A DNA stretch of 64,000 nt from an uncultured Bacteroidales bacterium (GTDB lineage Bacteria; Bacteroidota; Bacteroidia; Bacteroidales; UBA932). This document shows positions 1 to 9,500 of this stretch, in pieces. The first letter of the stretch is position 1; each line of letters starts with the position of its first letter. A program made the position numbers and the translations under genes. Below the pieces are notes generated by a model. It searched no databases, was not told where the DNA came from, and was given only the letters and a program-made list of their open reading frames with translations. Where the stretch lies: positions 62,001 through 126,000 of the forward strand of contig CAKVAS010000005.1 in assembly GCA_934725015.1 (NCBI GenBank). The letters are read 5' to 3'.

Positions 1-1254
1 GAGATATTTACACCGTATAAGCTCGGACCGATAGAGCTCCGCAACAGGACGATACGTTCGGCGGCGTTCGAGGGGATGGGCAAGGACAACGCCCCGACCG
101 AGGAGCTTTTCAACTACCACAAGGCCGTGGCGCACGGCGGCATCGGGATGACGACCGTGGCGTATGCTGCGGTGTGCCGGAGCGGAATCAGCTTCGACTC
201 GCAGCTTTGGATGCGCGAGGAGATTGTTCCGGAACTCAAAAGGCTCACCGACGCTGTTCATGAGGAGGGCGCGAAGGCAAGCATCCAGCTCGGCCACTGC
301 GGCAACATGACCCACAGGCGCACCTGCGGGCAGACACCTATCGGTGCAGTCAACGGATTCAACCTCTATTCCCCCACCTTCTACAGGAAGATGAAGCAGG
401 AGGACATAGATTTCGTCGTGAAGTCCTACGGGGACGCTGTCAGGCTCGCGATGAAGGCCGGCTTTGACGCGGTGGAGATTCACGCCGGACACGGCTACCT
501 CATCTCGCAGTTCCTTTCGCCCTACACCAATCATCGCCACGACCGTTACGGCGGAAGCCTCGACAACCGCATGAACTTCATGCGCGAGTGCATCCGCGAG
601 GTGGTGAAGGCAGCGGACGGCAAGATTGCGGTGACTGCGAAGCTCAACACCCGCGACGGGTTCAGGGGCGGTCAGGAGGTCGATGAGCTGATTGAGGTGG
701 CGAAGGAGCTGCGCAGGCTCGGGGTCGATGCCATCACGCTCTCCGGAGGCTTCGTGAGCCGCGCCCCGATGTATGTGATGCGCGGGGAGTTTCCGACCAA
801 GGCCATCGCGCACTATATGCCTAAGTCCTTCTGGTGGCTGAAGATAGGCCTGCACCTCGGTGCATGGGCAGTCTGCCCTCCGGTGACGTTCAAGCACCTC
901 TTTTTCATGGAGGACGCGCTCAAGTTCAAGGCTGCGATGCCGGACTATCCGTTCATCTACGTCGGAGGCGTCACCACCGGCGATGACGCGCGGAAGGTGC
1001 TCAAAAACGGCTTCCCGCTTTTCCAGATGGGACGCGCCGTGCTCGAAGACCCTGACTTCGTGAACAAGCTCAAGGCCGACGAGAACCACTGCAGCGGCTG
1101 CACGCACTCAAACTTCTGCATCGGCCGTATGTACACGCTCTCTGCCCAGTGCCATAAGCACTGCGTGGACATCACCCCGGCCCTCGAACGCGAAGTTCAC
1201 CGCATCGAGGCCCGCAACGACCGCCGCGAGCGCAAGGCGGGGTATAAAGAGTAA
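1..1254 (+). CDS. NADH:flavin oxidoreductase, old yellow enzyme family (5' end cut by window)
   Basis: An FMN-dependent TIM-barrel ene-reductase that would transfer hydride from NAD(P)H to an electrophilic C=C bond in the cytoplasm; the substrate is unknown. The frame is open from base 1 and already reads the typical N-terminal strand (FTPYKLGPIELRNR), so only a few residues are missing and 417 are visible. The flavin/substrate-barrel signature HAGHGYLISQFLSP followed by HDRYGGS lies at about residues 161-185. The C-terminus holds a cysteine cluster (CSGC, then FC, then QC and HC) where two-domain relatives of the 2,4-dienoyl-CoA reductase type have an Fe-S site. This protein ends there, so it lacks the second, pyridine-nucleotide domain. 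An internal ATG at 76 is not the start. Confidence 0.9.
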   Translation, partial: EIFTPYKLGPIELRNRTIRSAAFEGMGKDNAPTEELFNYHKAVAHGGIGMTTVAYAAVCRSGISFDSQLWMREEIVPELKRLTDAVHEEGAKASIQLGHCGNMTHRRTCGQTPIGAVNGFNLYSPTFYRKMKQEDIDFVVKSYGDAVRLAMKAGFDAVEIHAGHGYLISQFLSPYTNHRHDRYGGSLDNRMNFMRECIREVVKAADGKIAVTAKLNTRDGFRGGQEVDELIEVAKELRRLGVDAITLSGGFVSRAPMYVMRGEFPTKAIAHYMPKSFWWLKIGLHLGAWAVCPPVTFKHLFFMEDALKFKAAMPDYPFIYVGGVTTGDDARKVLKNGFPLFQMGRAVLEDPDFVNKLKADENHCSGCTHSNFCIGRMYTLSAQCHKHCVDITPALEREVHRIEARNDRRERKAGYKE

Positions 1255-1279
1255 AAAGTAATAACACCTCTGGTTCAAA

Positions 1280-1380
1280 GGCGCTTGAGCGCCGTGCGAA
1301 GAACAACGAAGCGTCGGACTCGTGCGATAGTGCGCACGGAGCACGACTTCCCCTTCGAGGGGACGGGAGGGGTCAAAATA
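1280..1380. repeat. Dispersed structured repeat R1, copy 1
   Basis: A 101-bp segment that aligns without gaps to 45320-45420; 86 of 101 positions agree by hand count. It contains three potential hairpins: GGCGC/GCGCC at 1280-1293, CGTGCG/CGCACG at 1321-1338, and CCCC/GGGG around the TTCGA at about 1351-1362. It ends two bases before the RNase P RNA. No TAnnTTTG promoter is visible between the upstream gene and rnpB, so this copy may be co-transcribed with rnpB or supply its promoter. Confidence 0.85.
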
Positions 1381-1382
1381 AC

Positions 1383-1724
1383 AGGTAAATCGCTTCTGTC
1401 GCGCCCGAAAGGGTGAGGAAAGTCCGGGCAGGAAAGGGCATCCCGCAGTGGAAAGCACTGATGGAGGTAACTTTATGACCGTCGTAACAGAAAATAACCG
1501 CTGCATCGGAGGCACGGGCACGCCTACGGGAACGGCCCGACCGCAGCAAGGGTGAAAACGTGAGGCAAGAGCTCACGACCGGTCGCGGCGACGCGCCCGG
1601 GGTACGGGTCCGGGACCTGCAAGACCAAATATATCGGTAATCAAGGGCTGCCCGCCCGCTGCCGAGGGGTAGGTTGCGAAGATAAATGACAGATTAAAAC
1701 AGAACCCGGCTTACGGATTTGCCT
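1383..1724 (+). ncRNA. rnpB: RNase P RNA (bacterial class A)
   Basis: The catalytic RNA of ribonuclease P, which matures tRNA 5' ends. The universally conserved block GAGGAAAGTCCGGGC lies at about 1416-1430. ACAGAAAATAACCGC, GGGTGAAAACGTGAGG and the 3' block ACAGAACCCGGCTTACGG follow in the expected order. The ends are set by helix P1: AGGTAAATC (1383-1391) pairs with GATTTGCCT (1716-1724), with one G-U pair. The length of about 342 nt is normal for this class. Confidence 0.95.
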
Positions 1725-1767
1725 GGCACTGAAAAAGGACAGCGAAAAGCTGTCCTTTTTCAGTGCC
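1725..1767 (+). terminator. rnpB terminator, long perfect inverted repeat
   Basis: A 19-bp perfect inverted repeat (arms 1725-1743 and 1749-1767) around a GAAAA loop. The inner stem GGACAGC/GCTGTCC is followed by T5, which gives an intrinsic terminator. The A5 on the other side makes it potentially bidirectional. Confidence 0.85.
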
Positions 1768-1941
1768 GAAACTTCCTAACCCATGTCGGCTGCAGCCGAC
1801 ATCCCCTATTAGGGGAATGCGCCCTCCATTTCATCCCGGTCGGCGACTCCGTTCCTCCGTTCCTCCGTTATACTCCGTCACTCCATCGCGGCTCATGCCG
1901 CCCTGCCGCTGTCCTTTTTTAATGCGGAAAAAATTCCTAAC
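1749..1941. repeat. Local direct repeat and palindromes between rnpB and the sigma factor
   Basis: The 3' arm of the rnpB terminator plus the bases after it (1749-1780) recurs as an imperfect copy at 1908-1941, an offset of 159 bp: both read GCTGTCCTTTTT, then TGC, then a GAAA-rich stretch, then TTCCTAAC. Between them lie a 20-bp perfect palindrome (1783-1802, ATGTCGGCTGCAGCCGACAT), a second short palindrome CCCCTATTAGGGG (1803-1815) and a tandem octamer CTCCGTTC/CTCCGTTC/CTCCGTTA (1847-1870). No gene is visible here. Confidence 0.7.
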
Positions 1942-1945
1942 TTTG
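1938..1945 (+). promoter_or_regulatory. Bacteroidota -7 element TAACTTTG before the sigma factor
   Basis: TAACTTTG matches TAnnTTTG. It ends only 7 bases before the first ATG (1953), so the mRNA would have almost no leader. Confidence 0.55.
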
Positions 1946-1952
1946 GGGCGGA

Positions 1953-2546
1953 ATGATGGATGACAAGGAAATCATAAGACAGATCAGAGATGGGGAGGAC
2001 GGTGGCGAGGCCGGCTTCAGAACGCTCTATGAACTCTATTCCCCCCCCCTCTACAGGTTTGTCCTCTCCTATGTCAAGTCATCCGACACGGCGCGCGAAA
2101 TCACTCATGAAGCGCTCGTGAAACTGTGGCTGCACCGCAAAAGCCTCGACGAGAACCGCTCCGTACGGGCATATCTCTTCACCACCTGCAAAAACTCGCT
2201 CATCAAGGAACTGCGCCGCCAGCTCCGGAACCCGAACATGCACGACTGGGTGGAACTTGCCGGAGCGGTGAGCGTGGAATCGCTGATTTCCTACGACTAC
2301 GATGCCTACATCGACGGAATCGGCAAGGCTCAGTCGAGCCTCACGCCGCGCCAGAGACAGATTTTCAGGATGAGCCGCGAAGAGGGGATGAGCGTCCGTG
2401 ACATCGCGGAAAGTCTCGGCATCGGCGAGCAGGTGGTCCGCAACCAGCTTTCCGCCGCCATGAAGAAAGTCCGAGAGTATCTCCTCCGCTATATGCCCCT
2501 GATTGTCATCATCTACAAGATTATGACATCCTGTCTGCCGAACTAA
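1953..2546 (+). CDS. RNA polymerase sigma-70 factor, ECF subfamily
   Basis: An alternative sigma factor of 197 residues. Region 2 spans about residues 20-90 (TLYELYSPPLYRFVLSY, then AREITHEALVKLWLHR, a good -10-recognition helix). Region 4 spans about 125-175 (LTPRQRQIFRM, then MSVRDIAESLGIGEQVVRNQL, the -35-binding helix-turn-helix). In most Bacteroidota such genes are followed by a FecR-type anti-sigma factor and SusC/SusD genes. Here the next gene is priA with its own promoter-like site, so this is an orphan whose partner and regulon cannot be read from the window. ATG 1956 is an equally possible start. Confidence 0.9.
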   Translation: MMDDKEIIRQIRDGEDGGEAGFRTLYELYSPPLYRFVLSYVKSSDTAREITHEALVKLWLHRKSLDENRSVRAYLFTTCKNSLIKELRRQLRNPNMHDWVELAGAVSVESLISYDYDAYIDGIGKAQSSLTPRQRQIFRMSREEGMSVRDIAESLGIGEQVVRNQLSAAMKKVREYLLRYMPLIVIIYKIMTSCLPN

Positions 2547-2655
2547 ACGCGTCCCTCTCCCCACCACACCACGCAAAAGAATCCCCCCCCGACATCGTCG
2601 AGAGGAGAATATGAAATTTATTCGAGCTTCGGCGGTTTATCTACGATAATTTGAG

Positions 2656-2663
2656 TACATTTG
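2656..2663 (+). promoter_or_regulatory. -7 element TACATTTG before priA
   Basis: TACATTTG fits TAnnTTTG and overlaps a possible TTG start at 2651. It therefore argues for the ATG at 2669 as the real priA start and for a nearly leaderless mRNA. Confidence 0.45.
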
Positions 2664-2668
2664 CCGGG

Positions 2669-5146
2669 ATGTTTGAAACGGGATTCATATCGGTCATCGT
2701 GCCTCTCAAGCTTGAGTGGGAGCCTGTCTATTCCTTGCCCGGCGGCAGAGATAGCGGGAGCGCGGAGAATGAGGCGGGCGCAGGATGTAAGACGTGTGGC
2801 GTTGAGAGTAAAGCGGGTTCGGAGAGTGAGGTAAGTTCCGCGAGTAAGGCGAGTGCTGAAAGTGAGGTGCGGGTGGGAAGCATCGTGAAGGTGAAGTTCG
2901 CCGGCAAGGGATATGCGGGCGTGGTGAGCGGGGTGAACGTCAGTCCTACGACCGAGCCGGAGAAAGTGAGGCCGATTGAGGAAGCGCTTGGCCTTCCGTG
3001 CGTCTCGACGGAAGAGATTGAACTTTGGAGAAAGATTGCCTCATATTATATGTGCAGCGTCGGAGAGGTCTATAAGATGGCCTACACGAGCGTGAGGACG
3101 GCAGTCTCCGACCTCAGGCGCACGAATGCGGAAATTGCCAGAAGGGAGAGATTCCTGGAGAAGGAACGGGAGAAGGCGCGGGAGTCCAGGCTAAGACGCA
3201 TCGACAGGCTTGAGACTCGTCTTGCCACAAAACAGGAACAGCTCGGAAAGGCACGGCTCGAACGGGTCAAGGAACGGCTGCGGACAGAAATCGACAACAT
3301 CGCCGAGGAGATTATTTGCCTGACAGAAGAAGAGGACATGAAAAAATCTCCGGGGCCCGATGAAGATTTCTTCAAGACCATAAGCGAAGCGGAGAACGAG
3401 TCCCCGCTCCGGGAAGAAATCCGGTCTTTTTCCGGAAACATCAGCCTGACAGAGGCTCAGACAGCGGCATACGAGGGCGTGAAGTCCGCCTTCCGCGAGG
3501 GCAGGCCGGCTCTGCTTCATGGAGTCACGGGCTCCGGAAAGACAGAAATATACATGAAACTGGCACAGGAGACGCTGCTCTTCGGAAAGAACGTCCTCTA
3601 CCTCGTGCCCGAAATCGCGCTGAGCCGTCAGCTGGAGGAGAGGCTTTCGAAGCATTTTTTCATGTGCCTTAAATGCTTCCACTCGGGTCTGGGCGCAGCC
3701 GAAAAGACCCGAGTCGTCGGCATGGTGGCCGACAGAAGCCTGCCGTATATCGTGCTGGGAACGCGCTCGGCGCTTTTCCTGCCCCACCATGACCTCGGAC
3801 TCGTCATCGTCGATGAGGAACACGACGGCTCCTATAAGCAGGACTCCCCCGCCCCGCGATACAACGGCCGCGACGTGGCGCTCATGCTCGCCTCGCTGCA
3901 ACGGGCAGACATACTTCTGGGTTCCGCCACGCCATCGTTCGAATCCCTCTACAACTGCGCCTGCGGACGTTTCCGTCAGGTGTTTCTCAGCGAGCGCTTC
4001 CATGGCGGAGAAGAAACGGAGGTCGTCGTCATAGACACGACTGCGGAGCGGAAGAAAAGGGGAATGGTCGGCTCCATATCAAGAAAACTCATCGGCCTCA
4101 TCAAGGCAACCCTCGACTCCGGCGCTCAGGTGATGGTCCTGCGGGCAAGGAAATCCTACGCGACGACGGTTCAGTGCAGCGAGTGCGGAGCGATAATCAG
4201 GTGTCCCCACTGCAATGTCAGCCTCAACTGGCAGAAGTCGCGAGGCAGGCTCGTCTGCAACCACTGCGGCTATGTGAGAGCATGGTCGGAGCACATCCCG
4301 CACCTGCGTCCGGACAATTCCTCGGAGTGCGACGGGCAGCTGGTCGCCTTCGGAGCGGGTACGGAACGGATTGAGGAAGAGCTGAAGGCAATATTTCCGG
4401 AGCGCAGCGTCGCGAGGCTCGACTCGGACACGAGCTCCAAGGCAGGGTGGCAGAAGAAGGTGCTCAAGGACTTTGCCGACAAGAAGATAGACATCCTGCT
4501 CGGCACGCAGATAGTGACAAAGGGATTCGACTTCGACAACCTCAGCCTCGTGGCCGTGCTGCAGGCAGATTCGCTGCTCGGACAGCAGGATTTCCGCGCC
4601 GACGAGAAAGCGCTGCAGATTCTCGAACAGTTCAGGGGAAGGTGCTCAAGACGGGGTCAGAAAGGAATCTTCGTGATCCAGACGGCCCAGCCGGAACATC
4701 CTGTGTATCAGATGCTGTCGGGAGAGAGCCGTCCGCAGGCGGACACGGACGGAGGAGAGACAGCGGCAGCGGCTCCGCGCACCGCCTCGGCATACAGGAC
4801 AGAACTGCTGAAAGAGAGGCAGGCATTCCGTTATCCGCCATACACCCGGATTATAAACATCGTTCTCAAAGACGCCATGGCGGAAAGGCTTGACAGGCTT
4901 GCCGGCACCCTTTCGCTTATGCTGCGGAGCGCCGGCGCGATTCCCGGAGAGGGTGTCGAGGTCACGCCTCCATATGCTCCGGCCGTCGATAAAGTCTGCG
5001 ACGAATATATCCGTATCATCCGAATCAGCCTTCCGAAAGACAGGATGCTCACAGCGAACAAGGCGGCAATAGGAAGGATTGTGCACGGTTTCGCCTCAGA
5101 ACGGAAATACGATTCCCGCATAACCATAGACGTTGATCCGAACTGA
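2669..5146 (+). CDS. priA: Primosomal protein N' (PriA), replication-restart helicase
   Basis: A superfamily 2 DNA helicase that recognises stalled forks and reloads the replicative helicase. Visible parts in order: an N-terminal 3'-DNA-binding domain interrupted by a Ser/Glu/Ala-rich low-complexity stretch (about residues 25-70); a highly charged Arg/Glu coiled-coil insert (about 145-225); Walker A GVTGSGKTE (about 285); motif II DEEH (about 381); motif III GSATPS; and a cysteine-rich zinc region from about residue 501 (CSEC, CPHC, CNHC). The fourth zinc pair, normally CPxC before the GxGTE motif, is replaced by a stretch with a single cysteine (SSECDG). That leaves seven instead of eight ligands. 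The low-complexity insert and coiled coil are longer than in well-known PriA proteins. Start 2669 is chosen over TTG 2651 because a promoter element overlaps the latter. Confidence 0.93.
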   Translation: MFETGFISVIVPLKLEWEPVYSLPGGRDSGSAENEAGAGCKTCGVESKAGSESEVSSASKASAESEVRVGSIVKVKFAGKGYAGVVSGVNVSPTTEPEKVRPIEEALGLPCVSTEEIELWRKIASYYMCSVGEVYKMAYTSVRTAVSDLRRTNAEIARRERFLEKEREKARESRLRRIDRLETRLATKQEQLGKARLERVKERLRTEIDNIAEEIICLTEEEDMKKSPGPDEDFFKTISEAENESPLREEIRSFSGNISLTEAQTAAYEGVKSAFREGRPALLHGVTGSGKTEIYMKLAQETLLFGKNVLYLVPEIALSRQLEERLSKHFFMCLKCFHSGLGAAEKTRVVGMVADRSLPYIVLGTRSALFLPHHDLGLVIVDEEHDGSYKQDSPAPRYNGRDVALMLASLQRADILLGSATPSFESLYNCACGRFRQVFLSERFHGGEETEVVVIDTTAERKKRGMVGSISRKLIGLIKATLDSGAQVMVLRARKSYATTVQCSECGAIIRCPHCNVSLNWQKSRGRLVCNHCGYVRAWSEHIPHLRPDNSSECDGQLVAFGAGTERIEEELKAIFPERSVARLDSDTSSKAGWQKKVLKDFADKKIDILLGTQIVTKGFDFDNLSLVAVLQADSLLGQQDFRADEKALQILEQFRGRCSRRGQKGIFVIQTAQPEHPVYQMLSGESRPQADTDGGETAAAAPRTASAYRTELLKERQAFRYPPYTRIINIVLKDAMAERLDRLAGTLSLMLRSAGAIPGEGVEVTPPYAPAVDKVCDEYIRIIRISLPKDRMLTANKAAIGRIVHGFASERKYDSRITIDVDPN

Positions 5147-5169
5147 CACTCCGCCCCGGCATCTGAACG

Positions 5170-6387
5170 TCAGTGACTGGCCCCGCTGCCGGAAGGCTCC
5201 GCCGGAATGTCAGCCACATCCGCGTCCGACAGCTGAGGAAGCGGGTTTCTGGAGCTTTGGGAAGCGCCGAGACGCTCAAGCTTCGCGCAGGTCTGGAGTA
5301 TGCTCTGTCCGGAGGGCTGAAGCTTGCGCTCCCCGTCGTCGTAGGACTTGCGGGCCTTGTCAAGGGCATCCCCGATTTCGCGGTATTTCTTCATGAACTG
5401 CCCGACCCTGTCCATAAGCTCGTTCGCGAGCGCGAAGACCTTTTCCTGATTCTGCACCTGGGCAATCTGCCTCCATGTCATGTTTATGATGCGCAGAGCC
5501 GCGAACAGGGTCTGCTCATCGGCGATGAACACGTTCATTTCCATAGACTTGCGCCACAGGTCCGGCTGGGCGTTCAGCGCCGTCCACAACGCTCCCGTAT
5601 TGGGAACGAACATAATCACATAGTCAATCCTCTGCTTGGGAGCACGCACGTACGAGGAATAGTCCTTGGCAGACAGCTCCCGCACATGAGCCTTCAGGCT
5701 CGCTATGTGCGCGTCGAGGAAACGACGGCGCTCTTCGTCGCTCCCGGCATTCACATAGTCCATGAACGCGGTCAGGGAGACCTTCGAGTCGATTATCACG
5801 TCACGCCGCTCGTCGAGATGGAGGATTATGTCCGGCCTGAGGGTCCCGCCAGTGGAGGATTTCAGGGTCTGCCCATCGGCGTCGCGCAGGGAGGTCTGCA
5901 CGTCATAGTGAATGCCGCGCGTCAGCCCCTGGGAGGAAAGGAGTTCGTCGAGCACGGCCTCTCCCCAGTCACCCTGCACCTTGTTTCCGTGGCGGAAGGC
6001 GCGGGCAAGCTCCTCCGCGGACTTCCTCGCGGCCTCGCTCTGCCGGATCATGTTCTCGATTCCGGCCTTCATCTCACCGCTCATGGCCGTCTGCCTGAGC
6101 GTGCTGTCGCTCATGGCCTGCTTCATCTTGTCTATCGTGTCCTTCAGCGGGCTGACAATCTGCCCGATGTTCTCCGCGCTCGAACGCGAAAATTCCTGCT
6201 GACGCTGTTTCAGCATATCCTCGGTAGCCGCACGAAGCTGTGCGCTGACCTTAGCCAAGGACTCGTCGAAACGGCTCTCCTGCGTCTTCATCATTTCACG
6301 ATAGACTCTCCGCGCGACGCCCCATCCAATCAGCAGCCCGGCAACAAGCCCGCCGGCCACGGCAATGAATAAATATCCCATGTCCAT
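5170..6387 (-). CDS. rmuC: DNA recombination protein RmuC
   Basis: A membrane-tethered protein with a predicted nuclease fold that limits inversions and rearrangements at repeats; its biochemical activity is poorly defined. It has 405 residues. One N-terminal transmembrane helix (about 5-22, LFIAVAGGLVAGLLIGW) is followed by a long coiled coil (about 30-145). The RmuC domain follows (about 150-370), with the family block GNKVQGDWGEAVLDELL, then IIDSKVSLTAF and YVIMFVPNTG. The frame is open further upstream to 6564, but those residues are not hydrophobic or RmuC-like. ATG 6387 (or 6381) puts the membrane anchor at the N-terminus. It converges on priA with 23 bp between stops. Confidence 0.9.
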   Translation of the reverse strand: MDMGYLFIAVAGGLVAGLLIGWGVARRVYREMMKTQESRFDESLAKVSAQLRAATEDMLKQRQQEFSRSSAENIGQIVSPLKDTIDKMKQAMSDSTLRQTAMSGEMKAGIENMIRQSEAARKSAEELARAFRHGNKVQGDWGEAVLDELLSSQGLTRGIHYDVQTSLRDADGQTLKSSTGGTLRPDIILHLDERRDVIIDSKVSLTAFMDYVNAGSDEERRRFLDAHIASLKAHVRELSAKDYSSYVRAPKQRIDYVIMFVPNTGALWTALNAQPDLWRKSMEMNVFIADEQTLFAALRIINMTWRQIAQVQNQEKVFALANELMDRVGQFMKKYREIGDALDKARKSYDDGERKLQPSGQSILQTCAKLERLGASQSSRNPLPQLSDADVADIPAEPSGSGASH

Positions 6388-6479
6388 ATATACAAAAAAA
6401 GGTCGCCGCCATGCCCCAAAATCTGTTCCAATCGGGCAAGAAATGGATGAAAACATTTTTAAGAACTGCAAAAATTGAG

Positions 6480-6487
6480 TAACTTTG
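6480..6487 (+). promoter_or_regulatory. -7 element TAACTTTG for nifJ
   Basis: TAACTTTG predicts a transcript start near 6494 and a leader of about 87 nt. The 193-bp gap between rmuC and nifJ holds nothing else recognisable. Confidence 0.6.
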
Positions 6488-6580
6488 CGCTGAAGCCCCG
6501 AGGCGTTCCGCCAGCGCATACGGAGGCTGTATTGAAACGAAACAAAATACGTTTTATAAAACAATATTAACTAATTAGTT

Positions 6581-9500
6581 ATGGCAAACGAAAAGAAATT
6601 CGTCACTTGTGACGGAAACTATGCCGCCGCCCACGTGGCCTATCTGTTCAGTGAGCACGCGGCAATCTACCCTATCACGCCGTCATCGACCATGGCAGAA
6701 TATGTCGATGAGTGGGCTGCGAAGGGCAAGAAGAACCTCTTCGGAGAGACCGTGAAGGTGACTGAGATGCAGTCTGAGGGCGGCGCCGCAGGAGCCGTGC
6801 ACGGCTCGCTTCAGGCAGGTGCCCTCACAACCACCTTCACCGCATCACAGGGACTTCTCCTGATGATTCCGAACATGTACAAGATTGCAGGAGAGCAGCT
6901 TCCGACCGTGTTCCACGTGTCCGCACGTGCACTCGCGTCACACGCCCTTTCCATCTTCGGTGACCATCAGGACGTGATGGCCTGCCGCCAGACGGGATTC
7001 GCGATGATTGCCTCCGCCTCAGTTCAGGAGGCCCTCGACATCGCCGCCGTGGCACACCTCTCGACAATCAAGTCAAGCATTCCTTTCCTCCATTTCTTCG
7101 ACGGGTTCCGCACCTCGCACGAGATTCAGAAGATTGAACTCCTCGACGAGGACGCGCTCAGGGGAATGATCAGCACCAAGGCGCTGGCAAGGTTCAGGGA
7201 GCGCGCGCTCACTCCCGACGCGCCTGTGACACGCGGCTCGGCGCAGAACGGCGACGTCTATTTCCAGGCACGCGAGGCCTGCAACGGAGCCTACGAGGCG
7301 GTTCCTGACATCGTGGCGAGGTATATGGGCGAAATCAGCGAGCTGACAGGCAGAAGCTACCGTCCGTTCGACTATTACGGAGACCCTGAGGCCGAGAACA
7401 TCATCGTGGCCATGGGTTCCGTGACCGAGACCATCAAGGAGACGATTGACCACCTCGAGAAGGAAGGGAAGAAGGTCGGCCTGATGATCGTGCGCCTCTA
7501 CCGTCCGTTCTCGGCGAAATATTTCCTCAAGGCAATGCCTAAGAGCGTGAAGAGAATCGCCGTCCTCGACAGGACCAAGGAGCCGGGCTCGCTCGGAGAG
7601 CCGCTCTATCTCGACATCAAGGCTCTCTTCCAGGGTCAGGAGAACTCTCCGCTCATCGTCGGCGGCCGCTACGGACTTTCATCAAAGGACACCACTCCTG
7701 CTCAGATTGTCGCCGTATATGAGAACCTTGAACTCGCGGAGCCTAAGACCGACTTCACCATCGGCATCGTCGATGACGTGACGTTCAAGTCCCTCCCTGT
7801 CAAGGAGGAAATCTCCATCATGAAACCGGGCACCACGGAGTGCAAGTTCTTCGGTCTCGGTTCTGACGGTACCGTCGGGGCGAACAAGAACACCATCAAG
7901 ATTATCGGTGACCACACGCAGAAATACGCTCAGGGCTACTTCGACTACGACTCAAAGAAGTCAGGCGGATACACCTGCTCACACCTGCGCTTCGGCGACC
8001 TCCCTATCAAGGCGCCTTACCTCGTATCTACCCCTGACTTCGTTGCCTGCCACGTTCCTTCATACCTTTCCAAGTATGACGTGCTCGCCGGCATCAAGCA
8101 GAACGGCACCCTCCTGCTCAACAGCCTCTGGGACGAGAAGGAAACCCTCGAAAGGATTCCGGAGCATGTGAAGGGAATCATCGGAAGGAAGAACATTTCC
8201 CTCTACATCATCAACGCCACCAAGATTGCGGCCGAAATCGGTCTCGGCGGAAGAACCAACACCATCCTCCAGTCGGCGTTCTTCAAGATTACGAACATCA
8301 TCCCTTACGAGGACGCCGTCACCTACATGAAGCAGGCCATCCTCAAGAGCTATGGCAAGAAGGGCGAGAATGTCGTGAACATGAACTACGCTGCCGTTGA
8401 CCGGGGAGGTGAATACACCAAGGTCGAGATTCCTGCCGACTGGAAGAACATCACCGCGAAGTTCGAGAACCCTCACAAGGATCGTCTGGCCCCTGCATTC
8501 GTCAAGGAGATTGCCGACGAGGTGAACGCGCAGTGCGGCGACAGGCTTCCGGTAAGCAAGTTCATGGACATCCAGGACGGCACTATGCCTAACGGCACGG
8601 CAGCGTATGAGAAGCGCGGCGTGGCAGTGAAGGTTCCGGAGTGGAAGAGCGAGAACTGCATCCAGTGCAACACCTGCGCGTTCGTCTGCCCTCACGCAGC
8701 AATCCGTCCGTTCATCCTCACCGCAGCCGAGGCCGCGGAGGCTCCAGCTACAGTGAAGAAGGCGGCAGGAAAGGCGCAGCTCAAGGAATACACCTACGCG
8801 CTTTCAGTTTCAGTCGCAGACTGTACGGGATGCGGCAACTGCGTCGATGTCTGCCCTGCGAAGGAGAAGGCCCTCGAAATGGTTTCATATCAGGAAGACC
8901 TTCAGGAGCAGGAGAACTTCGACTGGCTGCACTCTCACATAGGATACAAGGAGGACATACTCAACAAGGCAGGCAACGTGAAGAACGCGCAGTTCGCGCA
9001 GCCTCTCTTCGAGTTCTCCGGCGCCTGCGCCGGCTGCGGCGAGACTCCGTACATCAAGACCATCACTCAGCTCTGGGGCGACCACATGATGATCGCGAAC
9101 GCGACGGGATGCTCATCCATCTACGGAGCGTCATTCCCGGCAACTCCATACTGCACCAACGCCCAGGGTCATGGACCGGCTTGGGCAAACTCCCTCTTCG
9201 AGGACTTCTGCGAGTTCGGTCTCGGAATGAAGCTCGGTTCTGACAGGGCGCGCATGACCGTCGCCAAGCTCATGGAGCAGGGACTCTCTTGCTCATGCTG
9301 CTCGGACGAGATGAAGGCGCTCTTCACTCAGTGGCTTGAGAACAAGAACGACGCGAAGGTTACCCGCGAGGTTGCGGACAAGCTCGTTCCTCTCATGGAG
9401 GCCTGCGGATGCGACACCTGCAAGGCGCTGCTTGAGTACAAGTCGTTCATCCCGGCACGCAGCCAGTGGATTATCGGCGGTGACGGAGCTTCTTACGACA

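Noticed and set aside
1108..1521. Minus-strand frame of 137 codons over repeat R1 and the start of rnpB, with a similar peptide at 45040-45423
   Set aside because: The two translations resemble each other only because repeat R1 is present in both. The frame overlaps rnpB in one case and the differences favour paired bases, not synonymous codons.
5173..6372. 399-codon open frame on the plus strand opposite rmuC
   Set aside because: Antisense shadow of a clear RmuC gene; the product is His/Arg/Leu-rich without motifs.
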